Part shown: positions 25,505-34,157 of the stretch, piece by piece | Position numbering within the stretch: position 1 is the stretch's first letter | Layout: each line of letters begins with the position of its first letter | Origin: Deltaproteobacteria bacterium | GTDB lineage: Bacteria; SAR324; NAC60-12 | Direction of reading: 5' to 3' | DNA: 56,180 nt | Assembly: GCA_002683785.1 (NCBI GenBank) | Contig: NYUB01000088.1 | Coordinates: 5,160 to 61,339 of the forward strand | Made by a program: the position numbers and the translations under genes | Notes under the pieces: model-generated | The model's database searches: none | What the model saw: the letters and a program-made list of their open reading frames with translations, nothing else | What the model was told of the DNA's origin: nothing

Positions 25505-26272
25505 TCAACAGTCCTCCCATTTTGGGGGACGCTTTTCGAGAAAGGATTGCAACCCTTCCACGGCGTCTCCGGTTTTCATCAATTGCTCAAGATACAGTTC
25601 CTCAACGGCCGATAGTTTACGTTTCAGATTTCCAATCACCCCTTTGCGGGCAGCTAGAACTGCATGGCGCAGAGAACTCGCACTTTTTGATGCCAGATGC
25701 TTCTGGAAGTAGACCCGTGCCGCTTTTTCAGGATCCTCATCGACTTGGTTCAGAAGTCCGATCCGCAAGGCTTCATCAGCCCCCACACTGCGTCCTGAAA
25801 AAAGCAGGTCTTCTGCATTCGACTGACCGATACGCCATGGAAGCAGACAAGAAGCTGCCGGAGCGATCACTCCCAGCATGATTTCCGGCTGTCCCATCTG
25901 GGCATCTGGTGCGGCGTACAACTGAGATCCTGCACAGGCCAGTTCGAGCCCTCCGCCAAGACACTGGCCTCGGATGACGACCAGCACCGGGTAGGGAAGA
26001 CCAAGCATCTTCAGCAGCAGTTGGTGGAAATCATGCAGCATGGCCTCACACTGTTCCGGAAGATGTTCCTCAACGCTGGCCCCAAAACTGAAATGCGGAC
26101 CTTCTGCATCCAGCAGGAGGCCACGAAGTTTTGGATTCCCGGAATGTTTTTCGAGTTCTTCTGAAATAGCCCTGATCATTTCGGAATCGAGGATGTTTGC
26201 CTTGGGACGTGCCAGTCTTAGGCGGAGCAATGTCCCATTCTCCTCGATCCAGGAGCCTACAGGATCCGTCAT
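25505..26272 (-). CDS. dch: Cyclohexa-1,5-diene-1-carbonyl-CoA hydratase (Dch)
   Basis: A 255-residue crotonase-fold protein. It has the oxyanion-hole segments GLLLDAEGPHFSFGASVEEH and VLVVIRGQCLGGGLELACAG, then AQMGQPEIMLGVIAP. In the benzoyl-CoA pathway Dch adds water to the dienoyl-CoA formed by the reductase, giving 6-hydroxycyclohex-1-ene-1-carbonyl-CoA. ATG 26272 is chosen because it overlaps the oah stop as ATGA; a longer frame from 26326 would run into oah. The precise assignment within the crotonase family comes from the operon position between oah and bcrC. Confidence 0.87.
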   Translation of the reverse strand: MTDPVGSWIEENGTLLRLRLARPKANILDSEMIRAISEELEKHSGNPKLRGLLLDAEGPHFSFGASVEEHLPEQCEAMLHDFHQLLLKMLGLPYPVLVVIRGQCLGGGLELACAGSQLYAAPDAQMGQPEIMLGVIAPAASCLLPWRIGQSNAEDLLFSGRSVGADEALRIGLLNQVDEDPEKAARVYFQKHLASKSASSLRHAVLAARKGVIGNLKRKLSAVEELYLEQLMKTGDAVEGLQSFLEKRPPKWEDC

Positions 26273-27387
26273 GATGCTTTTCGATCCAGCCCAGGCATCA
26301 GTGCATCGGTGAATTCCTCCGACCAACGCTGTCCCTGGGCAAGTGCACGGCGCAGGGCGACAAAGTCCACTTCCCGTTGGGTTTTTGTTCCTTCATTGAA
26401 AGCCCTGAACCCTGCTCTTGCTTCGGTCATCATGTTGTTCGCAAGCCACGCGCGTGCATCTTCCTTGTTGCGATTCCAGGCTTCGAGTTTAGGCTTTCTC
26501 AGTTCCTCGACAGTTTTGGTCATGCAGTCCGGAAACGTATAGAGCAGTTTGGTACAGAGAGCCTCGACGGCTTCATCCAATAAAGACAGATCCGTCGTTC
26601 CACTTTTCAGCAAAGTCTTGGCCTCGGTCAAGGCCTCTCCAGTTTTGTTCTCACCGTAAGCAAAACTGCCCCATGGATCGAACATCTGCTGTGTCTCCAC
26701 CAGAGGATTTGGCAGCCACTCGCCTTCAACCCTCAGGGCAGGAACGATTCCACTGATCATTCCATTGAGATAAACCTTGTGTGCTGACCAGACTTCGCAG
26801 AGCGTTCCGGATTCCATGGCCTTTTCTCCTGTCATCATCACCGGCAGAAAGTCCGTCGAACCGCCGATGGGAGCTGACCCATGTTTGGGACCTGCCTGGC
26901 CGAATCGGGCCAGATCCTGTGCGATCGAAAAATCACAGGCCATCCCGATTTCCTGGCCCCCTCCGACACGCATTCCATTGACCCTGCATACGACTGGTTT
27001 GTCGCAGGACAGGATGGATGAAACCATATCGTTGAAAAGCCTCATGTATTGTCGATACTCCTGTGGCCTGCCTGCATAATACTCGGCATATTCCTTGGTG
27101 TTTCCTCCGGTGCAAAAGGCTCTGTCCCCACTGCCGGTGAAAACTACGGCAACACTGTCACGTTCATTGGAAGCCTTGCGGAAGGCGAGGATCGCACCCT
27201 TGACCATCTCGGTGGTGTAGGAATTGTACTGTGCGGGATTATCCAGCGTGATCCAGATGTTGAAGAGACCTTTGACGGCCTGGCCATCCGAACCAAGCAC
27301 AGGTTTTTTTTCATACAGAATTCCTGGAAAATCCTGTCCGGAATCAAAATTATGATCTTTGTAGTTGAAATCCGACTCGGTTGTCAT
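26269..27387 (-). CDS. oah: 6-oxocyclohex-1-ene-1-carbonyl-CoA hydrolase (Oah/BamA)
   Basis: This 372-residue crotonase-superfamily enzyme is the ring-cleaving hydrolase of the anaerobic benzoyl-CoA pathway and a widely used marker (bamA). It is much longer than ordinary enoyl-CoA hydratases. Characteristic segments are FNIWITLDNPAQYNSYTTEM, VFTGSGDRAFCTGGNTKEYA, CRVNGMRVGGGQEIGMACDF, and FGQAGPKHGSAPIGGSTDFL. It performs hydration and C-C hydrolysis to 3-hydroxypimelyl-CoA. It lies 18 bp after had, and its stop overlaps dch. Very little doubt about the identity. Confidence 0.94.
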   Translation of the reverse strand: MTTESDFNYKDHNFDSGQDFPGILYEKKPVLGSDGQAVKGLFNIWITLDNPAQYNSYTTEMVKGAILAFRKASNERDSVAVVFTGSGDRAFCTGGNTKEYAEYYAGRPQEYRQYMRLFNDMVSSILSCDKPVVCRVNGMRVGGGQEIGMACDFSIAQDLARFGQAGPKHGSAPIGGSTDFLPVMMTGEKAMESGTLCEVWSAHKVYLNGMISGIVPALRVEGEWLPNPLVETQQMFDPWGSFAYGENKTGEALTEAKTLLKSGTTDLSLLDEAVEALCTKLLYTFPDCMTKTVEELRKPKLEAWNRNKEDARAWLANNMMTEARAGFRAFNEGTKTQREVDFVALRRALAQGQRWSEEFTDALMPGLDRKAS

Positions 27388-27405
27388 TGTTAGTCCTTTG
27401 TGTGT

Positions 27406-28473
27406 TCATGGAACCAGAACAGCACGCTTCGTGAGTTCGTGCCGTTGGGCTGCATTGAAAATATTCTGGATTGAATCCAGAGGGTACTGCTCAACGAAAG
27501 GAGCCACTGCAACGCTTCCGTTCATCACGAGTTCTAGAGCTGCGGGATATAGTTCAGGGGCACATCCCCAGTTTCCCAGGGCACGTGCGTCAAAGGCCAT
27601 CAGGTTTGACAATCGAAGTTCAAACCGATCCATGGTGAATCCAACCACACAAAGTGTCCCCCCATGGGTAAGAAGACCGAATGCGGTTTTTTGACCTGCA
27701 ACGCTTCCGGAACATTCAAAGAGGTACCATTCCTGTGCAGGAAGTCCTTGATTTTCAGCAAATTCGAGAATCCTTTTTTTAAATTCCCGTCCTTCCACCT
27801 CACGTGCGTCAAGGGCCAAGGCCGCACCGTTTTGCCGAACGCTTTCAAGCCTGCTCGCATCAATGTCGATCGCCACCACTGAAGCCCCTAGTGCTGCACA
27901 GATCTGCACGGCATAGCCTCCAATGCCTCCTGCTCCAATAACGACCGCTAAATCACCCTTTCCAATTCCTGAACGAACTGCAGCTTGATAAGGTGTAGTG
28001 ACCGCGTCTGCGATCACCGATACATCGGCTAGAGTCAATCCAGCAGCTTCAAGTTTTGTCTCATCCACTTCGCATAGTCCATATTCTGGGACCCTAACGT
28101 GGGAAGCGAATCCACCCTGAATGTCATTGCCTGGCATTTTCTGGCTACGGCAGATGGTTCCTCGCCCCCTGAGGCAGAGACCGCATTTCCCACAGGGAAT
28201 GACAGCCGGTATGATCACTTTTTTCCCCACCCAGCTTTCTGCACCTTCACCTGCTTCAAGAACCAGTCCGCTGATCTCATGTCCTAAAATTAAAGGAAGA
28301 GGGTGGTTCGGACGGACTCCATCAAAATAATAGCCAAGGTCCGTATGACAGACTCCGCATCCGGACACCTCGACTAAAAGCTCTGCCGACACCGGAGAAG
28401 GTAGATCAAACTCCTTTCTCACCAGGGGTTTCCCTGCTTCCTCCATTTGCCATGCGTAGCCCTTCTGCATCAT
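27406..28473 (-). CDS. had: 6-hydroxycyclohex-1-ene-1-carbonyl-CoA dehydrogenase (Had)
   Basis: A 355-residue zinc-dependent medium-chain dehydrogenase. The catalytic-zinc site [15 protein letters not shown] is near residue 36, the structural-zinc loop reads [15 protein letters not shown], and the NAD-binding motif is [14 protein letters not shown] near residue 175. Had oxidises the hydroxyenoyl-CoA made by Dch to the 6-oxo compound that Oah cleaves. It is the first gene of the - strand operon. Two adjacent ATGs (28473, 28470) follow a GAGGAG ribosome site. A promoter with perfect hexamers lies about 50 bp upstream. Confidence 0.9.
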   Translation of the reverse strand: MMQKGYAWQMEEAGKPLVRKEFDLPSPVSAELLVEVSGCGVCHTDLGYYFDGVRPNHPLPLILGHEISGLVLEAGEGAESWVGKKVIIPAVIPCGKCGLCLRGRGTICRSQKMPGNDIQGGFASHVRVPEYGLCEVDETKLEAAGLTLADVSVIADAVTTPYQAAVRSGIGKGDLAVVIGAGGIGGYAVQICAALGASVVAIDIDASRLESVRQNGAALALDAREVEGREFKKRILEFAENQGLPAQEWYLFECSGSVAGQKTAFGLLTHGGTLCVVGFTMDRFELRLSNLMAFDARALGNWGCAPELYPAALELVMNGSVAVAPFVEQYPLDSIQNIFNAAQRHELTKRAVLVP

Positions 28474-28521
28474 TTCTCCTCTTGATTATGATTAAAGTGG
28501 TATTGTTGTACCTGTTTCGAG

Positions 28522-28547
28522 ATTATACTGAAATCGGTGCCTGTCAA
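28522..28547 (-). promoter_or_regulatory. Promoter of the had-oah-dch-bcrCBAD operon
   Basis: On the minus strand TTGACA (28547-28542) and TATAAT (28527-28522) are both perfect sigma-70 hexamers, but they are only 14 nt apart rather than 17. Such a short spacer normally makes a promoter weak unless a regulator helps, fitting a catabolic operon under control. The inferred start of transcription is near 28515, giving a short leader before had. Confidence 0.6.
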
Positions 28548-28657
28548 GAAAAAAATATAAATAAGTACCAAAATACATCTTTTTACTTGAAAAAATTGAA
28601 TGACGGGCTCAGGATGGAATGAATTCATGAAGATGAACAATTCTTCAGAGGAGGAAC

Positions 28658-29053
28658 ATGGATATTCTTCACCCTTCCGGATGGACACCTCCGAAGGGTT
28701 ATTCAAATGGAGTTGTGGCCGATCCAGGTCGCTTGGTTTTTATCGCGGGTCAGGTTGGCTGGGATGCTCAACAATGTTTCCAAAGCAATGACCTTGTTCC
28801 GCAGTTTGAACAGGCATTGAGTAATGTTTTGGAAGTGTTATCCGTAGCGGGGGGGAACCCGGAACATATCTGCAGGATGACGGCATACTGTACCGAGAAA
28901 GATGTTTATCTCTCTCATCGTCAAGAACTTGGTCGACTCTGGCAGCGGTTGATGGGAAAACATTATCCTGCAATGAGTATGATTTTTGTTTCTGATTTGT
29001 TGGATCACCCTGGGAAGATCGAACTAGAAGCAACCGCGGTGGTTCCTCATTAA
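28658..29053 (+). CDS. RidA/YjgF-family protein
   Basis: A 131-residue RidA-type protein. It has the family N-terminus GWTPPKGYSNGVVADPGRLV, the strand FIAGQVGWD, and the C-terminal IELEATAVVPH. RidA proteins hydrolyse reactive enamine/imine intermediates released by PLP enzymes. The conserved Arg that binds carboxylates in the IRM subgroup is at about residue 90 in HICRMTAYC; the C-terminal Glu is in IELEA. ATG 28658 follows GGAGGAAC. It is divergent from the bcr operon and just upstream of the uptake system. A role in cleaning up amino-acid-derived imines is plausible given the aminomutase/aminotransferase genes nearby. Confidence 0.85.
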   Translation: MDILHPSGWTPPKGYSNGVVADPGRLVFIAGQVGWDAQQCFQSNDLVPQFEQALSNVLEVLSVAGGNPEHICRMTAYCTEKDVYLSHRQELGRLWQRLMGKHYPAMSMIFVSDLLDHPGKIELEATAVVPH

Positions 29054-29214
29054 TGCAAGGATGTTTTTCCTGTGGTTGAGTATGAAGAAGATGAGAGAAA
29101 TCGGAGAGGAAAGCAGATCTACCCTGACCGATAATTCCAGATTCATGAAGCATTCCTTGGAATACAGAAATAGGATTTCTCAGAATGCATAAAAAATGAT
29201 TAAGGTCTTTTTTT

Positions 29215-29241
29215 TTGACATCCCCAAGGAATTCCTTTAAT
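29215..29241 (+). promoter_or_regulatory. Promoter of the ABC uptake operon with palindromic operator
   Basis: TTGACA (29215-29220) and TTTAAT (29236-29241) are spaced 15 nt. The spacer contains a perfect 12-bp palindrome, AAGGAATTCCTT (29226-29237), which overlaps the -10. A dimeric repressor bound there would block the promoter. The start codon of the binding-protein gene is about 70 bp downstream. Confidence 0.5.
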
Positions 29242-29309
29242 TTTGATTTTTTTATCGACGGGTATTGTGCCAGTTGAAAACAAAAATATGCTTTGAAATG
29301 AGGAGATCT

Positions 29310-30473
29310 ATGAATAAGAAAATATTAGGAGTTCTGATCGTATTTGGGCTTATGGGCTCACCGCTTTATGCCGAGAAAGTGAAAGTTGGATTCATGACCA
29401 CTCTCTCGGGACCAGCCGGCATCATCGGTAAACAAATGAAGCATGCTTTCCAATTGGGATTGGATCACATTGGCAATGCCTTTGGTGGAATGGAAAGTTC
29501 TGTCATCTATGGAGATGATCAACGTAAACCCGATGTTGCCAAGCAACTGGCCGACAAGATGGTCAAGAAACATCAAGTGCATTTCGTCACAGGAGTCATC
29601 TGGTCGAATTTGCTGGTCGCGATCCATGGACCAGTCACACGTTCCAATACATTTCTTGTCAGTGCCAACGCAGGTCCCTCGACGGTTGCAGGCAAGCGCT
29701 GTTCTGAGAATTTCTTTAATGTTTCCTGGCAGAATGACCAAACTCCTGAAGCGATGGGTAAATACCTTCAGGATAACGGCATCAATAATGTCTACTTGAT
29801 GGCCCCGAATTATCAGGCGGGAAAGGATATGCTGGCAGGTGTGCAACGTTATTATAAGCGCAAGATTTCCGGAAAGGTTTTCACTAAACTGGGACAGAAG
29901 GATTTCCAGGCTGAAATTTCTACCCTTCGTGCATCAAACCCTGGAGCAGTTTTTGTCTTCCAGCCCGGAGGAATGGGGATCAATTTTGTGAAACAGTACA
30001 ACCAGGCAGGTTTGATGGGTTCAGTTCCACTTTACACGGCATTCACCGTGGATGCGGTTTCCCTTCCGGCCCTCAAAGGTTCAGCAGTGGGAGTGTTGGG
30101 AACCCAAACTTGGAGTCCTGACCTGGATAATCCAGTCAATCGCAGATTTGTACGTGATTTCCGCAAAAAATATGGTTATATCCCATCCTTCTATGCGGCG
30201 CAGTCTTATGACCTGGTCCGTTTCATCGATCACGCCATCCGTGTTGCAGGAGGGATTTCAGATCGGGACGCATTGCGTGATGCAATGCGTTTGGGAGGCT
30301 ACCCTAGCACCCGTGGGAATCTGCGTTTCAACAACAACCACTTCCCAATTCAGAATTTCTACCTGCGTGAAGCGGTCAAAGACTCCGATGGAAGTTATAC
30401 CACCAAGATCATCGACACCGTCTTCACCGATCACGGAGACAATTACGCCAAAGACTGCCGGATGAAATGGTAA
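29310..30473 (+). CDS. ABC transporter substrate-binding protein, branched-chain/aromatic type (LivK family)
   Basis: A 387-residue periplasmic binding protein with a signal peptide (MNKKILGVLIVFGLMGSPLYA). The mature part has the LivK-type start VKVGFMTTLSGPAGIIGKQM and then YGDDQRKPDVAKQLADKMV. The segment VYLMAPNYQAGKDMLAGVQR is typical of the subgroup that binds aromatic acids, so an aromatic or aryl amino-acid ligand is inferred; the ligand is not proven. AGGAGATCT immediately before ATG 29310 fixes the start over an upstream GTG. It heads an operon with two permeases and one ATPase. Confidence 0.88.
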   Translation: MNKKILGVLIVFGLMGSPLYAEKVKVGFMTTLSGPAGIIGKQMKHAFQLGLDHIGNAFGGMESSVIYGDDQRKPDVAKQLADKMVKKHQVHFVTGVIWSNLLVAIHGPVTRSNTFLVSANAGPSTVAGKRCSENFFNVSWQNDQTPEAMGKYLQDNGINNVYLMAPNYQAGKDMLAGVQRYYKRKISGKVFTKLGQKDFQAEISTLRASNPGAVFVFQPGGMGINFVKQYNQAGLMGSVPLYTAFTVDAVSLPALKGSAVGVLGTQTWSPDLDNPVNRRFVRDFRKKYGYIPSFYAAQSYDLVRFIDHAIRVAGGISDRDALRDAMRLGGYPSTRGNLRFNNNHFPIQNFYLREAVKDSDGSYTTKIIDTVFTDHGDNYAKDCRMKW

Positions 30474-30481
30474 GTCCGTTT

Positions 30482-30515
30482 TCACAAGCCTGGCAGAATC
30501 TCCAAAGGCTTGTGA
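30482..30515 (+). promoter_or_regulatory. Intercistronic RNA hairpin after the binding-protein gene
   Basis: TCACAAGCCT (30482-30491) and AGGCTTGTGA (30506-30515) form a perfect 10-bp stem with a 14-nt loop. No T-run follows, so it is not an intrinsic terminator. Hairpins here usually stabilise the upstream message, so that the binding protein is made in excess of the permeases. Confidence 0.6.
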
Positions 30516-30559
30516 GACAAGGGCGTCAACTCACCCAAAGGACTCCGGACTGAAAAGAC

Positions 30560-31480
30560 ATGGGACTGCTGCTAATTGAGCAAGCATTCAACGGTCTTCA
30601 GTTCGGAGTGATGCTGTTCCTGATTGCCGCTGGACTGACCCTGGTCTTCGGCATCATGGACTTGGTCAACCTCTCCCACGGTTCATTGGTGATGGTCGGA
30701 GCTTATCTGGCGACGACCTTGATCGAATGGACCGGATCCTTCCTGCTCGGAATTCTGTTTGCACTGCCTGCTACGTTTCTTGTCGGAGTGGTGGTGGAAG
30801 TTTTGGTGTTGAGGACTCTTTATGAGCGGGATCACCTGGACCAGGTTTTGGCCACCTTCGGGCTGATCCTTTTTTTCAATGAAGTGATTCGCATCGTCTG
30901 GGGGCCTGCCTCGCTCTATTCCGGTCTGCCCGAAGGTTTATCTGGTCATGTCGAAATCCTTCCCGGTGTTCCCTATCCCACTTTTCGCTTGATGATCATA
31001 CTGGCTGGGTTGCTGGTAGCAGTTTTGATTTATGTCATCGTTGCCAAAACGAGGCTTGGCATGCTCATCCGTGCCGGAGCGAGCAATCGTGAAATGGCGG
31101 GTGCACTCGGAGTCAACATCCGTATGCTGTTCACCCTGGTCTTCGGTCTGGGTGCCAGTTTCGCAGGACTCGCCGGGATGATGCTGGGGCCCTTGACGAG
31201 TGTTGAACCTGGCATGGGAGAACCTCTTTTGATTTTGGCCTTTGTTGTGATCATCATTGGTGGGATCGGTTCCATCCGTGGAGCCTTCATTGCCTCTATT
31301 TTAGTCGGCCTTGTGGATACCCTCGGGCGGGTTTTCCTGCCTATGCTGTTGAGAAGCATGGTTGCTGATTCCACTGCCGACGGGGTGGGACCCGCACTCG
31401 CTTCTATGCTGATCTATATCCTGATGGCCGGAATTCTTGTCATTCGTCCGCGAGGGCTCTTTCCCGCTCGAACCGGTTAA
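30560..31480 (+). CDS. Branched-chain-type ABC transporter permease (LivH family)
   Basis: A 306-residue inner-membrane permease with about eight hydrophobic segments. It has the family start LLIEQAFNGLQFGVMLFLIA and FGIMDLVNLSHGSLVMVGAY, then the ATPase-contact (EAA-like) region RAGASNREMAGALGVNIRML and GGIGSIRGAFIASILVGLVD. It pairs with the LivM-type permease that starts 14 bp downstream to form the membrane channel. The transported compound would be that of the binding protein. Confidence 0.88.
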   Translation: MGLLLIEQAFNGLQFGVMLFLIAAGLTLVFGIMDLVNLSHGSLVMVGAYLATTLIEWTGSFLLGILFALPATFLVGVVVEVLVLRTLYERDHLDQVLATFGLILFFNEVIRIVWGPASLYSGLPEGLSGHVEILPGVPYPTFRLMIILAGLLVAVLIYVIVAKTRLGMLIRAGASNREMAGALGVNIRMLFTLVFGLGASFAGLAGMMLGPLTSVEPGMGEPLLILAFVVIIIGGIGSIRGAFIASILVGLVDTLGRVFLPMLLRSMVADSTADGVGPALASMLIYILMAGILVIRPRGLFPARTG

Positions 31481-31494
31481 CCGCTGATTTTTCC

Positions 31495-32466
31495 ATGAGT
31501 GCTGATAAACTCTGGATCACGTGGGCAGGTATGGCCTTGCTGGCGCTCATTCCCATCCTGATCCAGGTGTTCGAACTTCCGGTTTTCTACACGGAGATGT
31601 TTTGTCGGATCATGATCCTTGCCCTCGCCGCAATGAGCCTCGATTTGATTCTCGGTTTTGGAGGAATGGTCAGTTTCGGACATGCGGTTTATCTTGGAAT
31701 CGGATCTTACACCGTGGGGATTTTCAGTTTTTACGAAATCGATAACGGTTTCATCCAATTCCCTGCAACCCTGGTGATTTGTGGAATTTTTGCCCTGCTG
31801 ATTGGAATGATGAGTCTGAGGACGAGTGGCGTTTATTTCATCATGATCACTTTGGCTTTTGCACAGATGGTTTTTTTTCTTGGCATCAGCCTCGAAGAAT
31901 TCGGAGGTGACGACGGAATGCCCGTTTATCGCAGTGAGTTCGGTGGATGGATCGATCTTAATGATCCCCTCAGTTTTTACTACTTCGTTTTTGCCATACT
32001 GCTGCTGTTGCTTTTCCTCTGCCACCGCATCATCCATTCCCGTTTCGGGATGGTTCTTCAAGGCTGCAAATCGAATGAAGCACGGATGCAAGCCCTGGGG
32101 TTTCCAACCTATCGTTACAAGCTTGCAGCATTTGTCATCTCCGGAATGATCTGCGGCATTGCCGGAGCGCTTTTTGCCAACTGGAATGAATTTGTCTCGC
32201 CTGCAATCATGCACTGGACCCGATCCGGAGATTTATTGATCATGGTCATTCTCGGCGGTATGGGGACCCTCTTTGGGCCGGTATTGGGAACGGTGCTGTT
32301 TCTGCTTCTTGAAGAATACCTTCCTGAGTGGATGGATGCCTTGTTATTCCCGGGTGCTGGAGAACACTGGATGGGAGTAATGGGCCCCTTGCTGATTCTG
32401 CTTGTTCTATTCGCCCGTGGAGGGATTCATTCACTGCTCGGCCGCTTGAGAATCAGAAATGGCTGA
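31495..32466 (+). CDS. Branched-chain-type ABC transporter permease (LivM family)
   Basis: A 323-residue permease of the LivM family with 8-10 membrane segments. Visible signatures are MSLDLILGFGGMVSFGHAVY, LRTSGVYFIMITLAFAQMVF, the ATPase-contact stretch GCKSNEARMQALGFPTYRYK, and LGGMGTLFGPVLGTVLFLLL. It overlaps the following ATPase gene by 8 bp, so the two are translationally coupled. No extra nucleotide-binding domain is fused to its C-terminus, which matters because a second ATPase is missing from the operon. Confidence 0.88.
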   Translation: MSADKLWITWAGMALLALIPILIQVFELPVFYTEMFCRIMILALAAMSLDLILGFGGMVSFGHAVYLGIGSYTVGIFSFYEIDNGFIQFPATLVICGIFALLIGMMSLRTSGVYFIMITLAFAQMVFFLGISLEEFGGDDGMPVYRSEFGGWIDLNDPLSFYYFVFAILLLLLFLCHRIIHSRFGMVLQGCKSNEARMQALGFPTYRYKLAAFVISGMICGIAGALFANWNEFVSPAIMHWTRSGDLLIMVILGGMGTLFGPVLGTVLFLLLEEYLPEWMDALLFPGAGEHWMGVMGPLLILLVLFARGGIHSLLGRLRIRNG

Positions 32467-33235
32467 AATATTACTCAAAACCGAGAAGCTGACCAAATCC
32501 TTTGGAGGCCTGGTTGCAATCAGCGAGCTTTCCATGGAGGTTGAAGAAGGAGAGATACACGCCGTAATTGGGCCCAACGGGGCCGGGAAAACCACCTTGA
32601 TCGCCCAACTTTCGGGATCCCTCAGACCGGATTCCGGAAGTATTTTTTTCCAGAATCAGGACATTACCCAACTTCCAGAATACCGCCGAAGTTCCCTGGG
32701 ACTGGCCCGCTCCTTCCAGATCACGAGTGTGCTCCAGAATTTTTCCGCACTGGATAATGTCGCACTTGCCGTTCAGGCCCAGGCTGGTCACTCATTTCGG
32801 TTCTGGAGCAAAGCCCGGAAAGCAACCGATCTGAGAGAGCCTGCCCTCAATGTGCTAGAAAAAATTGGTCTTTCTGAACGGGTGGATGTTCCTGCCTCAA
32901 GTCTCAGCCACGGAGAGCAAAGGCAATTGGAACTGGCGATGGCGCTTGCAACCCGACCGAAAATGCTTTTGCTCGACGAACCCATGGCCGGGATGGGGGT
33001 TGAGGAAAGTCAGCGCATGGTCGAGGTCTTGGCGGAACTAAAGGGAACACACACACTGGTGCTCATCGAACATGATATGGATGCCGTCTTTGCCCTGGCC
33101 GACCGCATCACGGTTCTTGTCTATGGACAGTCCATTGCTTGTGACACCCCCCCAAACATACGTTCCAACCCTGAAGTCCGAAAAGCATACTTGGGTGAAG
33201 GCGAAGAATCCTCTGAAACATTTGTGGATGAATAA
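32459..33235 (+). CDS. ABC transporter ATP-binding protein (LivG family)
   Basis: A 258-residue ATPase. Walker A is GPNGAGKTT (near residue 39), the signature is LSHGEQRQLELAMAL, and Walker B MLLLDEPMAGM, followed by the switch His in VLIEHDMD. The FQITSVLQNFSALDNVALAV segment is LivG-like. Branched-chain systems normally carry two ATPases, LivG and LivF; here the next gene is a dioxygenase, so the ATPase may homodimerise or share a LivF encoded elsewhere. Confidence 0.9.
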   Translation: MAEILLKTEKLTKSFGGLVAISELSMEVEEGEIHAVIGPNGAGKTTLIAQLSGSLRPDSGSIFFQNQDITQLPEYRRSSLGLARSFQITSVLQNFSALDNVALAVQAQAGHSFRFWSKARKATDLREPALNVLEKIGLSERVDVPASSLSHGEQRQLELAMALATRPKMLLLDEPMAGMGVEESQRMVEVLAELKGTHTLVLIEHDMDAVFALADRITVLVYGQSIACDTPPNIRSNPEVRKAYLGEGEESSETFVDE

Positions 33236-33249
33236 CCTGAAACAGTTCT

Positions 33250-34116
33250 ATGCCTGAGTTGCACTTTGAAGCATTGCATCCCGACTTTGGAGCAAAAGTG
33301 ACGGGGTTGTCATTCACAGATAGACTGAGTCAAGAGATCGTTTCAGAAATTCAAAAGGCGATTGATCAGTATTCACTCCTCCATTTTCCGAACCAGAAGA
33401 TGAACGATGAATCCCACATGGTCATTACACGATGTCTGGGTGAACCTGAGGCAGAACACGTGACTTACGGCAAGACCGGAAAGATCGTTTATTTTGGAAC
33501 GGTTGGCAACGTGATGGATGACGACAGTAAAAAGGATGGAACGGATCCGAGCACGCTTTACCAGAAAGGAAATGAACTCTGGCATTCGGATTCTTCATTC
33601 AGAAAAATACCATCATACTTCTCGATCACCCATGCCTATGAAGTTCCAGGTGAAGGAGGTGAGACCGAGTTTGCAAGCATGCGCTCTGCCTATGCCCGGC
33701 TGCCTCGGGAAAAGCAGGAAAAAATCGAAAACCTCAGCTGTATCCATGATTATGTTTTTTCACGCAGCCCTGTTGCACCAGTGAACCCTAAGCACGCGGC
33801 TTCCTTGCCACCGGTGGAGCATAAACTAGTCAGGACCAATCCTGTGAATGGACTGAAAAACTACTTTGTCGGTTCCCATGCCCGTTCTGTGGTAGGCTGG
33901 CATGGGGTCGAAAGCCGGAAACTGCTCGATGATTTGCTGGAATGGTCGACTCAACCAAAGGATGTTTATTCCCACAAGTGGGCAGCAGGTGACACGGTTG
34001 TCTGGGATAACCGTTGCTTACTTCACCGTGGGGCAGGCTATAACGCAGATCGCTGGCGTCGCAGGATGCGTCAAACGCGTGTTGCGGGGAAAGTTTCTAC
34101 ACTTGAGGAACCGTAA
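33250..34116 (+). CDS. TauD/TfdA-family 2-oxoglutarate-dependent dioxygenase
   Basis: A 288-residue Fe(II)/2-oxoglutarate dioxygenase. The facial triad is visible: His-x-Asp in ELWHSDSSF (near residue 111) and the distal His in RCLLHRGAGYN (near 260), followed by RRMRQTRV with the 2-oxoglutarate-binding Arg. The family N-terminus FGAKVTGLSF is present. Substrates in the family include taurine, 2,4-D and other sulfonates or aryloxyacetates; the substrate here is not deducible. It sits 14 bp after the LivG-type ATPase, in the slot normally held by livF, so it is probably part of the uptake operon and may act on the imported compound. Confidence 0.85.
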   Translation: MPELHFEALHPDFGAKVTGLSFTDRLSQEIVSEIQKAIDQYSLLHFPNQKMNDESHMVITRCLGEPEAEHVTYGKTGKIVYFGTVGNVMDDDSKKDGTDPSTLYQKGNELWHSDSSFRKIPSYFSITHAYEVPGEGGETEFASMRSAYARLPREKQEKIENLSCIHDYVFSRSPVAPVNPKHAASLPPVEHKLVRTNPVNGLKNYFVGSHARSVVGWHGVESRKLLDDLLEWSTQPKDVYSHKWAAGDTVVWDNRCLLHRGAGYNADRWRRRMRQTRVAGKVSTLEEP

Positions 34117-34157
34117 CCTCTGCTGCCTGATGTACTGACATTGATCTGAATTTGAGG

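Noticed and set aside
30482-30515. Intrinsic terminator between binding protein and permease genes
   Set aside because: No T-run follows the stem, and the downstream genes belong to the same operon.
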